Positions 40,006-48,733 of a stretch of 64,000 nucleotides of DNA are shown piece by piece; the stretch's first letter is position 1, and each line of letters opens with the position of its first letter. The DNA is from Thermus antranikianii DSM 12462. GTDB taxonomy: Bacteria > Deinococcota > Deinococci > Deinococcales > Thermaceae. A program made the position numbers and the translations under genes. The notes under the pieces are model-generated. The model had not been told where the DNA came from, did no database searches, and was given only the letters and a program-made list of their open reading frames with translations. The DNA is taken from the NCBI RefSeq assembly GCF_000423905.1, contig NZ_AUIW01000004.1:124001-188000 (forward strand). The letters are read 5' to 3'.

Positions 40006-42006
40006 ATGACCTTCCGCTACCGGGGTCCCACCCCCAAGGGGGACCAGCCCCGGGCCATCCAGGAGCTGGTGGAGGCCTTAAGGGATGGGGAGCGCTTCGT
40101 CACCCTCCTCGGGGCCACGGGGACGGGGAAGACGGTGACCATGGCCAAGGTGATCGAGGCCATGGGAAGGTCTGCTTTGGTGCTGGCTCCCAACAAGATC
40201 CTGGCGGCTCAGCTCGCCGCGGAGTTCCGGGAGCTTTTCCCGGAAAACGCCGTGGAGTACTTCATCAGCTACTACGACTACTACCAGCCCGAGGCCTACG
40301 TGCCGGGGAAGGACCTCTACATCGAGAAGGACGCCAGCATCAACCCCGAGATCGAGCGCCTGAGGCACTCCACCACCCGTAGCCTCCTCACCCGCAGGGA
40401 CGTGGTGGTGGTGGCCTCGGTCTCCGCCATCTACGGCCTCGGGGACCCCCGGGAGTATAGGGAGCGGAACCTGGTGGTGGAGCGGGGGGCGGTCTACCCC
40501 CGGGAAGCCCTCTTGGAGAGGCTCTTGGAACTTGGGTACCAGCGGAACGACATCGACCTCGCCCCGGGCCGGTTCCGGGCCAGGGGAGAGGTGCTGGAGA
40601 TCTTCCCCGCTTACGAAACCGAGCCCCTCCGGGTGGAGCTCTTCGGGGACGAGGTGGAAAGGATCCTCCAGGTGCACCCCGTCACCGGGGAGAGGCTTAG
40701 GGAGCTTCCCGGCTTCGTGCTCTTCCCCGCCACCCACTACCTTTCCCCCGAGGGGCTGGAGGGGATCCTGAAGGAGATCGAGAAGGAGCTATGGGAAAGG
40801 GTCCGCTACTTTGAGGAAAGGGGGGAGGTCCTCTACGCCCAGCGCCTTAAGGAGCGCACCCTTTACGACCTGGAGATGCTCCGGGTCATGGGCACCTGCC
40901 CGGGGGTGGAGAACTACGCCCGCTACTTCACCGGCAAGGCCCCGGGGGAGCCCCCCTACACCCTTCTCGACTACTTCCCCGAGGACTTCCTGGTCTTCCT
41001 GGACGAGTCCCACGTGACCGTGCCCCAGCTTCAGGGGATGTACCGGGGGGACTATGTGCGCAAGAAGACCCTGGTGGACTATGGCTTCCGCCTCCCCAGC
41101 GCCCTGGACAACCGCCCCCTTCGCTTTGAGGAGTTTTTGGAGAGGGTGTCCCAGGTGGTCTTCGTTTCCGCCACCCCGGGGCCCTTTGAGCTTCAGCACT
41201 CGGGGCGCATCGTGGAGCAGATCATCCGTCCCACGGGGCTTCTGGATCCCCTGGTGGTGGTGAAGCCCACGGAGAACCAGATCCTGGACCTCATGGAGGG
41301 GATCCGGGAGCGGGCGAAGAGGGGGGAAAGGACCCTGGTCACCGTCTTAACCGTGCGCATGGCGGAGGAGCTTACCGCCTTCTTGCAGGAGCACGGGATA
41401 CGGGCCCGCTACATGCACCACGAGCTGGATGCCTTTGAGCGCCAGGCCCTGATCCGGGACCTGCGCCTCGGGCACTTTGACGCTTTGGTGGGGATCAACC
41501 TCCTGAGGGAGGGCTTGGACATCCCCGAGGTTTCCCTGGTGGCCATCCTGGATGCCGACAAGGCGGGCTTCCTGAGGAGCGAGCGAAGCCTTATCCAGAC
41601 CATTGGCCGGGCGGCGAGGAACGCCAAGGGGGAGGTGTGGCTTTACGCCGATACCCTCTCCGAGGCCATGGAGAGGGCCATCCGGGAGACCAACCGGAGA
41701 AGGGCCCTCCAGGAGGCCTACAACCGGGAGCACGGCATCGTCCCGGAGACCGTGCGCAAGGAGGTTAGGGCCATCATCCGCCCCGAGGAGTACGGGGAGA
41801 AGGCTCCTGTGGAAGCCTGGGAGGGGGAGGACCTGAAGGAGCGGATCGCCGAGCTGGAGCTAGCCATGTGGCAGGCGGCGGAGGCTTTGGACTTTGAGCG
41901 GGCGGCGCGGCTACGGGATGAGCTACGGGCCCTCGAGGCCCGCCTGCAAGGCCTCACGCCCCCGGAAGCCCTGCCGGGAAGCCGGAAGCGGCGCAGGCGG
42001 CGCTAG
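40006..42006 (+). CDS. uvrB: UvrABC system protein B
   Basis: 666 residues; damage-verifying subunit of nucleotide excision repair. [19 protein letters not shown] is Walker A, the beta-hairpin motif [19 protein letters not shown] follows, then [14 protein letters not shown] (DEAD-like), [10 protein letters not shown], and the helicase end [21 protein letters not shown] and [12 protein letters not shown]. The C-terminal coiled UVR domain ([24 protein letters not shown]) contacts UvrC. TAAACT plus 7 bases sets the leaderless start. Confidence 0.98.
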   Translation: MTFRYRGPTPKGDQPRAIQELVEALRDGERFVTLLGATGTGKTVTMAKVIEAMGRSALVLAPNKILAAQLAAEFRELFPENAVEYFISYYDYYQPEAYVPGKDLYIEKDASINPEIERLRHSTTRSLLTRRDVVVVASVSAIYGLGDPREYRERNLVVERGAVYPREALLERLLELGYQRNDIDLAPGRFRARGEVLEIFPAYETEPLRVELFGDEVERILQVHPVTGERLRELPGFVLFPATHYLSPEGLEGILKEIEKELWERVRYFEERGEVLYAQRLKERTLYDLEMLRVMGTCPGVENYARYFTGKAPGEPPYTLLDYFPEDFLVFLDESHVTVPQLQGMYRGDYVRKKTLVDYGFRLPSALDNRPLRFEEFLERVSQVVFVSATPGPFELQHSGRIVEQIIRPTGLLDPLVVVKPTENQILDLMEGIRERAKRGERTLVTVLTVRMAEELTAFLQEHGIRARYMHHELDAFERQALIRDLRLGHFDALVGINLLREGLDIPEVSLVAILDADKAGFLRSERSLIQTIGRAARNAKGEVWLYADTLSEAMERAIRETNRRRALQEAYNREHGIVPETVRKEVRAIIRPEEYGEKAPVEAWEGEDLKERIAELELAMWQAAEALDFERAARLRDELRALEARLQGLTPPEALPGSRKRRRRR

Positions 42007-43118
42007 GCCAAAAGCAGCACGGGGTTTTCCAGGTAAAGGGCCACCCGTTCTAGGAGCTTTCGGGCGATGGGGGCCTCGAGGCCCGAGGCGGCAAGCACCC
42101 CCTCCTGGGAGAGGAAAAGGCTCGGGCGGCCGGAGTGCACCTCCTCCTCCCCCGCAAAGCAGAGAAGTCCCTCCCCTTCCTCCCCCTCCTGCTGGCGGAA
42201 GAGGGCGAGGAAGCCATCCATGGGCCTTACGCCCCGCACCGCCTCCCCCGCCACCTGGCCCAGGAGGGGCCTTAGGGGAAGCTCCAGCTCCGCCAGGGCC
42301 TTCTCCGCCGCCTTGAGCAGGAAGGGAAGGGGGTTATGGGGCACCCCGTGGGCCTGGTGGAAGGCTTCCAGGGCTGCCTCCAGCCTCCCGGGGTCAAACC
42401 TCAGGCGCTGCACCCGCAAGAGGAAGGGAGCAGGAGCCGGGGCGGCGGTGAGGCCCGGGGCCGGGCTGGGCGGAGGGATGGGGGCGGCCAGGGGCGGGGG
42501 TTCCGGGGCAGGGAGCGCTTCCTCCAGGGCCTCTAGGGGTTCCGGGGTAGGGGCCTCCTGGGTTTCGCCGAGGAGGAGGTCTTCCTCCAGCTCCAGCTCC
42601 TCCGGTTCGGGGGAAAGCGCCTCCTCCTCGGCGGGAAGAAGGAGCTCCTCAAGCTCCTCCTCCACGGGCTCGGGGAGGAGGGTTTCCTCTTCCTCCAGCC
42701 CGGAGAGGGAAGGGGCTTGGTCTTCCCGGGCGGGTTCCCCGGCCAGGAGGAGGTCCTCCTCCAGGTCGAGGTCCAGGTCCTCCAGGAGGGCGGGCTCGAG
42801 GTCCAGCTCCTCTTCCGCCACCTCCTCCACCGCCAGGGTGGGGGCCTTGGGGGGTTCGGGGAGAACGTCTTCCAGATCCACGCCCTCCCGGCTCAGGACC
42901 TCTTGTACCCGCTTCAGTTCCTCTTCCGGGGGAAGGGGCGGGGCTTCCTCGGGCATGGGGGGCAGGTCCACCTCCCCGGCCATCACCTTGGCCAGGAAGG
43001 CAAGGATGTCCCGCTCCACGATGGTGCCATCGGGGCCGGTGCCCTGGAGCCTGCGCCAGTCTATGCCGTTTTCCTCGGCAAGACGCCGGGCCAAGGGCGT
43101 GATCTTGGGTTCGGCCAT
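42003..43118 (-). CDS. E3-binding-domain protein with a non-catalytic E2-like C-terminus
   Basis: 371 residues. Residues 3-42 are a peripheral subunit-binding domain ([32 protein letters not shown]) as in E2 subunits of 2-oxo-acid dehydrogenases. There is no lipoyl domain. A long acidic Glu/Leu/Pro-rich middle (about 50-235) follows. The last 135 residues track the E2 acyltransferase fold ([17 protein letters not shown]; ending [17 protein letters not shown]), but the catalytic HxxxDG near the end is replaced ([10 protein letters not shown]). It may dock on a dehydrogenase E3 or E1 without acyl transfer. Its last bases overlap uvrB. Confidence 0.7.
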   Translation of the reverse strand: MAEPKITPLARRLAEENGIDWRRLQGTGPDGTIVERDILAFLAKVMAGEVDLPPMPEEAPPLPPEEELKRVQEVLSREGVDLEDVLPEPPKAPTLAVEEVAEEELDLEPALLEDLDLDLEEDLLLAGEPAREDQAPSLSGLEEEETLLPEPVEEELEELLLPAEEEALSPEPEELELEEDLLLGETQEAPTPEPLEALEEALPAPEPPPLAAPIPPPSPAPGLTAAPAPAPFLLRVQRLRFDPGRLEAALEAFHQAHGVPHNPLPFLLKAAEKALAELELPLRPLLGQVAGEAVRGVRPMDGFLALFRQQEGEEGEGLLCFAGEEEVHSGRPSLFLSQEGVLAASGLEAPIARKLLERVALYLENPVLLLA

Positions 43119-43138
43119 CTTGGCCCTATGATAACAAA
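43119..43138. promoter_or_regulatory. 20-bp bidirectional promoter
   Basis: TATGATA (43127-43133) gives TATGAT on the plus strand, 6 bases before GTG 43139, and TATCAT on the minus strand, 9 bases before ATG 43118. One AT-rich heptamer thus serves both genes. Confidence 0.6.
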
Positions 43139-44227
43139 GTGGAAGCCGCTTTCGCTCAACTCCTGGTGGAGTACTGCCTCGAGGCCCAGGAAGGGGAGAC
43201 CATTTTGGTGGAGGCGGAGGCCCCGGCTTTGCCCCTCCTGCCCCATTTGAAAAGGGCCTTCCTGAAACGGGGGGCCTACCCCCTTTTCCGCATTGGCTAC
43301 CCCGGGGAGGGGCGGGACTTCCTCCTCCACGGGAGGGCTTGGCTGGAGAGGATACCGGAGGTGGAGCGCGCTCTTTATGAGAAGGCGGACAAGTTCCTGC
43401 GCGTCCTTTCCGCGGAAAACCCCCTGGAGGGAGCCTCCCTGGACCCCGGCCTTTCCCTAAAGCACCAGCGGGCCTGGCGGCCTCTGGCCGAGCTCCGCCT
43501 GAACAAGCGCTGGACCCTCACCCTCTACCCCACGGTGGGGTACGCGGTGGGGGCGGGGATGGGGACGGAGGAGTTCCGGGAGTACCTTAAGGGGGCGTTA
43601 TTCCTGGACCGGGAGGATCCGGTGGGCGCCTGGCGGGCCCTTTCCCGCTTCCAGGAGGCCTTGATCGGGAGGCTTTCCCAGGGCAGGGAGCTTCGCATCC
43701 AGGCCCCGGGCACGGACCTCAGGCTTTCCGTGGCGGGGAGGAGGTGGATCAACTCCGACGGCCGGCGCAACATGCCCTCGGGGGAGGTGTTCACCGGGCC
43801 CCTCGAGGATTCCGCCGAGGGGGAGGTGTGCTTCAACCTTCCCGCCTTCGTGGGGGGCAGGCGGGTGGAGGGGGTTTACCTGCGCTTTAAAGGGGGCGAG
43901 GTGGTGGAGGCCCGAGCGGAGGTGGGGGAGGAGTACCTGCTTGCGGCCCTGGCCACGGATGAGGGGGCCAGGCGGCTTGGCGAGGTGGGGATCGGCACCA
44001 ACTTTGGCCTCACCCGGCCCACCGGCCTCATCCTCCTGGACGAGAAGATGGGGGGCACCGTGCACCTGGCCCTGGGCCGGAGCTACCCGGAAACCGGTGG
44101 GAAGAACCCAAGCGCCCTACACTGGGACCTGGTGCTTTCCCTAAGGGAGGGAAGCCTTCTCGTGGACGGCGAACCCCTGGTGGAGCGAGGGCGCTTCGTG
44201 GGCCTCCCTGAACCCTATCCCTTCTAG
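43139..44227 (+). CDS. M29-family metallo-aminopeptidase (aminopeptidase T)
   Basis: 362 residues. Family signatures: NMPSGEVFTGPLEDSAEG with metal-binding Glu, GEVGIGTNFGLTRPTG, and GGTVHLALGRSYPETGGKN followed by ALHWDLV with the His, Tyr and Asp ligands. T. aquaticus aminopeptidase T is the type member of M29. It removes N-terminal residues in the cytoplasm using two cobalt or zinc ions. Leaderless GTG start. Four bases overlap the convergent ABC permease gene. Confidence 0.93.
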   Translation: MEAAFAQLLVEYCLEAQEGETILVEAEAPALPLLPHLKRAFLKRGAYPLFRIGYPGEGRDFLLHGRAWLERIPEVERALYEKADKFLRVLSAENPLEGASLDPGLSLKHQRAWRPLAELRLNKRWTLTLYPTVGYAVGAGMGTEEFREYLKGALFLDREDPVGAWRALSRFQEALIGRLSQGRELRIQAPGTDLRLSVAGRRWINSDGRRNMPSGEVFTGPLEDSAEGEVCFNLPAFVGGRRVEGVYLRFKGGEVVEARAEVGEEYLLAALATDEGARRLGEVGIGTNFGLTRPTGLILLDEKMGGTVHLALGRSYPETGGKNPSALHWDLVLSLREGSLLVDGEPLVERGRFVGLPEPYPF

Positions 44228-44994
44228 AGGTCCTTGCGTTCAAAAACCAAAGCCGCCAGGAAGGCGAAGCCCAGGGTGTAGATGAGGAGGAGAGGCAGGC
44301 CGAGCCCCGCTGCGTTGGGCCTTAAGTGGAGGTCCAGGTAGGTGGTGAGGAGGAAGGGGGTAAGGGCGGGAAAGGCCACCAGGAGGCGCATGAGAAGCAG
44401 GGTGGCCACCGCCGCCAGGGCGCTTGCCGTGGTGGAGAGGAAGACCGTGGCGTAGAAGAGGGCCAAGGCGGCGAGGGGTAAGAGGACGATCCCCGCCAGG
44501 AGGTGGGCGGAAAGGAGCTGGCCAAGGGCCTCTTGGGCGCTCAGAAAACCTACCCCGGCGAACCCTCCTGCCCCAAGCCCCGTGTCCCCGTAGAACCCTC
44601 CTAGCCCGTGGGGCAGGCCTGCCAGGAGGCTTCCCAGGAAGCTCGCCCCCAAAAGGACAAAGGGATAGAGGAGGGCAGAGAGGAGCTTGGCCAGGACGAG
44701 CCGGGTCCGGGAAAGGGGGTGGAGGAGGAGGCTTTTCAAGGTGCCTTGGGCCACCTCGCTTCCCAGGGACTCGCTGGCCGCCATCACCACCAAGAAGGGA
44801 AAGAGGAACTCCATCCCCGCCATCAGGCTAAGGGAAACCACCTGCCAGCCCGAGGCCAGGACCAGGCCGTACACTTCCTTAAGCCCTGGGGCCAAGGCCC
44901 ACAGGAAGGGAAGAAGGAAGGCGGCCAGAAGCCCAAGCTGCACCGAGCGCAGGCGGAAGAGCTTGTAGAGCTCAAAGACCAGAAGCCTAAGCAT
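44224..44994 (-). CDS. ABC-2 type transporter permease
   Basis: 256 residues with six membrane segments: LLAAFLLPFLWALAP, MEFLFPFLVVMAASESLG, ALLYPFVLLGASFLGSLLAG, LLAGIVLLPLAALALFYATV, ALAAVATLLLMRLLVAFPALTP (given in part), LLLIYTLGFAFLAALVF. QGTLKSLLLHPLSRTRLVLAK is the typical cytoplasmic coupling loop of ABC-2 exporters. It overlaps the ATPase gene by 8 bases. Substrate not visible. Confidence 0.88.
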   Translation of the reverse strand: MLRLLVFELYKLFRLRSVQLGLLAAFLLPFLWALAPGLKEVYGLVLASGWQVVSLSLMAGMEFLFPFLVVMAASESLGSEVAQGTLKSLLLHPLSRTRLVLAKLLSALLYPFVLLGASFLGSLLAGLPHGLGGFYGDTGLGAGGFAGVGFLSAQEALGQLLSAHLLAGIVLLPLAALALFYATVFLSTTASALAAVATLLLMRLLVAFPALTPFLLTTYLDLHLRPNAAGLGLPLLLIYTLGFAFLAALVFERKDL

Positions 44995-45865
44995 GTTTCA
45001 CCCTCTCCTGGTAGTAGAGCTTCAGGTCGAAACCTTGGGGATGGAAGGCCTTCACCCGGTACCCTTCCCTGAGAAGGGCTCCTAAGGCCGCCTCCGCCTC
45101 GCCCTCAAAGAGGATGGCCTGCCCTTGGATCCGGGCCGAGGCCACCTGGGGCAGGGTCTTGAGGAGGGCCAGGGCGCCTTCCAGGGGCTCGGCCTCGAGG
45201 CGGTAGGCCTTCCGCCCCTCGAGGACCACCTCGTCCAGAAGCCTCCCCCCTCCCAGGATCCCCACCTTGTGGGCGTACTGGCTCACCTCCTCGAGGTGGT
45301 GGGTGGAAAGGAGCACAGCCACTCCCTCCCGGGCCATCTCCTGCAAGAGGCTATGGACCAGCTCCACCCCCTCGGGGTCCAGGCCGCTGGTGGGTTCGTC
45401 CAGGACCAGGACCCTGGGCCGGTGCAGGATGGCTGCCGCCAGGCCCAGGCGCTGGCGTTGCCCCAGGGAGTAGCTTCCCACCTTCTGGTCGGCCACGGCG
45501 AGGAGCCTCAAGCGAGCCAGCACCTCCGTGATTCGGCCTTCCTCCGTCACCCCGGCCAGGTAGGCCCGCATCCTGAGGTTCTCCCGGCCCGTGAGGTAGG
45601 GATAGAAGGCGGCCGGAGCCTCCACCACCGCCCCCAGGTGGCGCCGGGCTTGGGGGTTTTGGTGCACGTCCTCCCCCAGGAGGAGGGCCCTTCCCTCGCT
45701 GGGAAAGGCCAGGCCGGTAACCAGGCGGATAAGGGTGGTCTTCCCCGAGCCGTTGGGTCCTGCCAGGGCGTAGACCTCCCCGGGACGCACGGAGAGGTTT
45801 ATCTTCTCCAGGATGGGCTTGCGCCCGTAGCGCTTGCCCAAGCCCTCTAGCCTTAGGGCTTCCAT
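44987..45865 (-). CDS. ABC transporter ATP-binding protein
   Basis: 292 residues. Walker A GPNGSGKTTLIR, Q-loop region EAPAAFYPYLTGREN, signature YSLGQRQRLGLAAA (SLGQ in place of SGGQ), Walker B VLVLDEPTSGLDPEG and H-loop LLSTHHLEEVS. A C-terminal domain of about 80 residues follows, as in BcrA/CcmA-type exporters. ATG 45865 was chosen over ATG 45883 because TAGTAT lies 7 bases upstream. Forms an exporter with the next gene. Confidence 0.93.
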   Translation of the reverse strand: MEALRLEGLGKRYGRKPILEKINLSVRPGEVYALAGPNGSGKTTLIRLVTGLAFPSEGRALLLGEDVHQNPQARRHLGAVVEAPAAFYPYLTGRENLRMRAYLAGVTEEGRITEVLARLRLLAVADQKVGSYSLGQRQRLGLAAAILHRPRVLVLDEPTSGLDPEGVELVHSLLQEMAREGVAVLLSTHHLEEVSQYAHKVGILGGGRLLDEVVLEGRKAYRLEAEPLEGALALLKTLPQVASARIQGQAILFEGEAEAALGALLREGYRVKAFHPQGFDLKLYYQERVKHA

Positions 45866-45871
45866 GGGTGC

Positions 45872-45878
45872 TATACTA
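45872..45878. promoter_or_regulatory. Shared -10 heptamer TATACTA (SRP RNA and ABC operon)
   Basis: TATACT on the plus strand lies 6 bases before the SRP RNA 5' end at 45884. TAGTAT on the minus strand lies 7 bases before ATG 45865 of the ABC ATPase. The overlap means the two units compete for one melting site. Confidence 0.65.
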
Positions 45879-45883
45879 CCCAA

Positions 45884-45983
45884 GCCCCCGGTCCAGCGCG
45901 ACGGTCCGGGCGTGAACCGGGTCAGGTCCGGAAGGAAGCAGCCCTAAGCGCCACGGGTCGGGTGCCGCTGGGGCGCCGGGGGC
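45884..45983 (+). ncRNA. ffs: Signal recognition particle RNA (4.5S type)
   Basis: 100 bases. The universal SRP core is present: GGTCAGGTCCGGAAGGAAGC with AGCC following, including the GGAA tetraloop. The ends pair: GCCCCCGG with CCGGGGGC, then CAGCG with CGCTG, forming the long hairpin of bacterial 4.5S RNA. It binds Ffh and targets membrane proteins. TATACT is in the right place for a start at 45884. No clear hairpin terminator follows; the first DnaA box begins 3 bases after the end. Confidence 0.95.
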
Positions 45984-45985
45984 AG

Positions 45986-46006
45986 TTATCCACAAGGTTA
46001 TCCACA
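45986..46006. other. Two tandem perfect DnaA boxes
   Basis: TTATCCACA occurs at 45986-45994 and again at 45998-46006, same orientation, 12 bases apart. Both match the DnaA consensus TTATNCACA exactly. They sit just behind the SRP RNA gene. No AT-rich unwinding region or dnaA/dnaN gene is near, so this is not an origin; a regulatory or titration site is possible. Nothing else is seen up to the caiB-like gene at 46071. Confidence 0.65.
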
Positions 46007-46070
46007 GGCCAAAAGGACCCATGGATAGCGGATCCAGAGGCGAAAAGGGCCTTGGGAACGAGGGTTTTGC

Positions 46071-47273
46071 TCACCGCCCTTCCTTGGCCTGGATGCGGAC
46101 CACCCCCTTTTCCACAAGCCGGGCCACCTCCTCTGGGGTGTAGCCTGCTTCCCTTAGCACCGCCTCCGTATGCTCCCCAAGCAGGGGCGGGGGCAGGGAG
46201 GGGCTTGCCGGGGTGCGGGACAGGAAGCGCAAGGGGTTCGCCAGGGTGGGCAGGGCTTCCAAGAGGGGATGGGGAAGGGTCCAGATGGCCCCCCGGGCCT
46301 GGGCCTGGGGGTCTTGGAAGGCTTCGGCCAGGTCGTTCACCGGGGCGGCGGGGATGCCCTTCTCCCGAAACCTTTCCAGCCAGTGGGCCCGGGGTTGGGT
46401 CTTGAGCACCTGGGAAATAGCCTCCACCACCTCCTTTCTTGCCTCCACCCTCTCTGCGTTGGTGGGAAACCGCGCCGGGAGGTCCGGGAGGTTCAGGACC
46501 TGGCAGAGCCTGGCGAACTGCTCGTCGTTCCCCACCGCCAAAACCAGCCAGCCGTCCGCCGCGGGAAAGGCCCCGTAGGGCACGATCTGGGCGTGGGCGT
46601 TGCCCAGGCGCTTGGGGGGTTTGCCCGTGAGGAGGTAGCTTTCCCCCAGGTTGGCCAGGGCGAAGAGGCCCACGTCAAAGAGGGAAAGGTCGATGTGCTG
46701 GCCCAGGCCGCTTTTTTCCCGCTCGTAAAGGGCGGAAAGCACCGCCACCGCCCCCATCATCCCCGTCATCACGTCGATCCAGGCCACCCCCACCTTCATG
46801 GGGGGGCCTTCCGGCTCCCCGGTGACGGACATGATGCCGGTGTAGCCCTGCAAGGCGGCATCGTACCCGGGTTCCTGGGCCCTGGGTCCCGTGTGGCCGA
46901 AGCCGGTGATGGAGAGGTAGACCAGGCGCGGGTTAAGCTCCCTCAGGCTTTCATAGTCCAGGCCGTAGCGCCTCAGGTCCCCGGTTTTGAAGTTTTCCAC
47001 CAGGACATCGGCCCTTTGGGCTAGCCTGCGCACCACCTCCTGGCCCTCGAGGGTCTTGAGGTCCAAGGCCAGGCTCTTCTTGCCCCGGTTCACGGAGAGG
47101 AAATAGGCGCTCTCCCCTTTGACAAAGGGGGGTCCCCAGCCCCGGGTTTCATCCCCCCAAGGGGGCTCCACCTTGATCACCTCCGCCCCCAGGTCGGCCA
47201 GGATCATGGTGCAAAGGGGCCCCGCCAGCACCCGGGAGAGGTCCAGCACCTGGATGCCGGAAAGAGGTTGCAT
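46071..47273 (-). CDS. CaiB/BaiF-family CoA-transferase
   Basis: 400 residues, class III CoA-transferase. GIQVLDLSRVLAGPLCTMILADLGAEVIKVE (key: DLSRVLAGP, ADLGAEVIKVE) opens the family, VNRGKKSLALDLK follows, and the catalytic Asp is in GYDAALQGYTGIMSVTG. Members move CoA between carboxylic acids such as carnitine, formate/oxalate or methylsuccinate derivatives; the substrate here is not readable. Leaderless start TAAGAT, 6 bases, ATG; divergent from the permease gene with 44 bases between starts. Confidence 0.93.
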   Translation of the reverse strand: MQPLSGIQVLDLSRVLAGPLCTMILADLGAEVIKVEPPWGDETRGWGPPFVKGESAYFLSVNRGKKSLALDLKTLEGQEVVRRLAQRADVLVENFKTGDLRRYGLDYESLRELNPRLVYLSITGFGHTGPRAQEPGYDAALQGYTGIMSVTGEPEGPPMKVGVAWIDVMTGMMGAVAVLSALYEREKSGLGQHIDLSLFDVGLFALANLGESYLLTGKPPKRLGNAHAQIVPYGAFPAADGWLVLAVGNDEQFARLCQVLNLPDLPARFPTNAERVEARKEVVEAISQVLKTQPRAHWLERFREKGIPAAPVNDLAEAFQDPQAQARGAIWTLPHPLLEALPTLANPLRFLSRTPASPSLPPPLLGEHTEAVLREAGYTPEEVARLVEKGVVRIQAKEGR

Positions 47274-47317
47274 GGGAGCATCTTAAGGCCCAGGCCCCTG
47301 TGGGGTATATTGGGCAC

Positions 47318-48103
47318 GTGGGCCGGGCTTTGGGGCATCTTCTGGTCTTTTTGGCCTTGTTTTTCGTCCTCCTTCCCTTTCTCTGGATGGCCTACGCCGC
47401 CTTCATGCCCAAGGAGGCGGTGTACTCGGGGGAGCTCTTCTCCAAGGTGGGCTTTAGCCTGGAAAACGTCCAGGGCCTGGCCAAGGAGGGGTTTTGGGGC
47501 CGGCTCTTCTTCTCCCTGGGGCTTTCCTCGGGGGTGGTGCTTCTTCAGCTTTTCACCGCCCTTCTGGCGGCCTACGCCTTAAGGGCGGGGCTTGGGCTTC
47601 TTCCCTTTTACCTGGTGCTGATGGCCGTGCCCGCCGAGCTCCTCCTGGTCCCCCTCTATGGCATCCTCAAGGGGCTTTCCCTTCTGGACACCTTTTGGGC
47701 CTTAGCCTTGCCTTTTGCGGCCAGCCCCTTTGTCATCTACCTGGTTTACCAGGCCATGCGGGGGGTGCCCGAGGAGCTTTTGGAGGCAGCCAGGCTGGAT
47801 GGGGCGGGGCACCGGGTGCTGCTTTTCGGCATCCTTTTCCCCTTGGTGCGCCCCACCCTAGTGGCGGCTGGGGTGCTGGCCTTCGCCGCCCATTGGAACC
47901 TGGTGCTCTACCCCAGGGTGATGGTTTCCGACCCCAGGCTCTGGACCCTCCAGACCTGGCTTACGGACCTGCAGCGCAAGTACCCCACCGACTGGGGCCT
48001 CCTTTCCGCTGCTGCCCTTTTCTCCGTCCTTCCCATCGCCTTGCTCTACCTCGTCTTTGAGAGGCGGGTGGTGGCCACCTTTGAGGAGGGCTTGAAGGGC
48101 TGA
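47318..48103 (+). CDS. MalG-type ABC sugar permease (orphan)
   Basis: 261 residues with six membrane segments. The coupling loop PEELLEAARLDGAGHRVLLFGILFPLVRP (key EAA---G: EAARLDGAG) identifies the MalG/CUT1 inner-membrane component. Partner genes for the solute-binding protein, MalF-type permease and ATPase are missing nearby. GTG 47318 is set by TATATT plus 6 bases. Either the rest of the transporter is elsewhere or this is a leftover. Confidence 0.85.
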   Translation: MGRALGHLLVFLALFFVLLPFLWMAYAAFMPKEAVYSGELFSKVGFSLENVQGLAKEGFWGRLFFSLGLSSGVVLLQLFTALLAAYALRAGLGLLPFYLVLMAVPAELLLVPLYGILKGLSLLDTFWALALPFAASPFVIYLVYQAMRGVPEELLEAARLDGAGHRVLLFGILFPLVRPTLVAAGVLAFAAHWNLVLYPRVMVSDPRLWTLQTWLTDLQRKYPTDWGLLSAAALFSVLPIALLYLVFERRVVATFEEGLKG

Positions 48104-48142
48104 TCCCCGAAGGGCTATCCTCGTCCCGAGGAGGCAACGGGT

Positions 48143-48733
48143 ATGCGGGCAGTCTGGACCTTGGCGCTTCTCCCGCTTCTCCTTGCGGGGTGCCTTCCGG
48201 TGGCCGTTTTGCGTTCGCCCGAGCCGGTGCGGGGAGAGGAGCTGGCCCTGGGGCTCAGCCTGATACGGAATCCCTTTGCCAACCGGGATCGTTACCCCCT
48301 GATTCCCCTTCCCTATTTGGCCTATGCCCGGGGCGATGGGGCCCAGGAGGAGAACTTTTCCGTTCAGCTTGGCCTTCGGGCTGGGCTTAAGGCCACCTTA
48401 GCCCCGGGGGTGGCCTTGGACCTGGGGATCACGCCTCCCCTCTTCCTCCTCGGGGATGCGGGAGGATTCCCCTTTGTGCTGGACGGGGGGGTGCTCCTGG
48501 GCCAGGGGGGGTTTTACCTGAGCCCCCGCCTTCACTTGGCCGTGGGGCTTCTTCCTCCGTGTACGCCCGGAGGGTACAACTTTTTCTGCGGCCCCCCTGT
48601 CCTCCCGGTGCTCCAGGCGGCTTTCGGTTATATGGGGCCGGAGGGGGGCCTCGAGGCGGGGGCTTTCGTGGGGGAAAACCCCATCATCTATCTGGCGGGG
48701 GCCCTTCGCTTCCGCCTTGAAACCGGGCCCTAA
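48143..48733 (+). CDS. Lipoprotein, unknown
   Basis: 196 residues with a clear lipoprotein signal: [11 protein letters not shown], Cys17 being the lipidation site. The mature part is Gly/Leu/Pro-rich with alternating hydrophobic strands ([23 protein letters not shown] shown in part: [14 protein letters not shown]), suggesting a beta-structured outer-envelope protein. No family recognised. GAGGAGG lies 9 bases before ATG. Its 3' end overlaps convergent rarA by 50 bases, unusually far. LspA, encoded at 16668, would process it. Confidence 0.72.
   Translation: MRAVWTLALLPLLLAGCLPVAVLRSPEPVRGEELALGLSLIRNPFANRDRYPLIPLPYLAYARGDGAQEENFSVQLGLRAGLKATLAPGVALDLGITPPLFLLGDAGGFPFVLDGGVLLGQGGFYLSPRLHLAVGLLPPCTPGGYNFFCGPPVLPVLQAAFGYMGPEGGLEAGAFVGENPIIYLAGALRFRLETGP

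Noticed and set aside
45984-46070. Replication origin at the DnaA boxes
   Set aside because: Only two boxes, no AT-rich unwinding element and no dnaA or dnaN nearby.
48684-48733. Frameshift or mis-annotated end because the lipoprotein gene and rarA overlap by 50 bp
   Set aside because: Both frames read to natural stops and both C-terminal ends look plausible; convergent overlaps of 20-50 bp occur elsewhere in this window.
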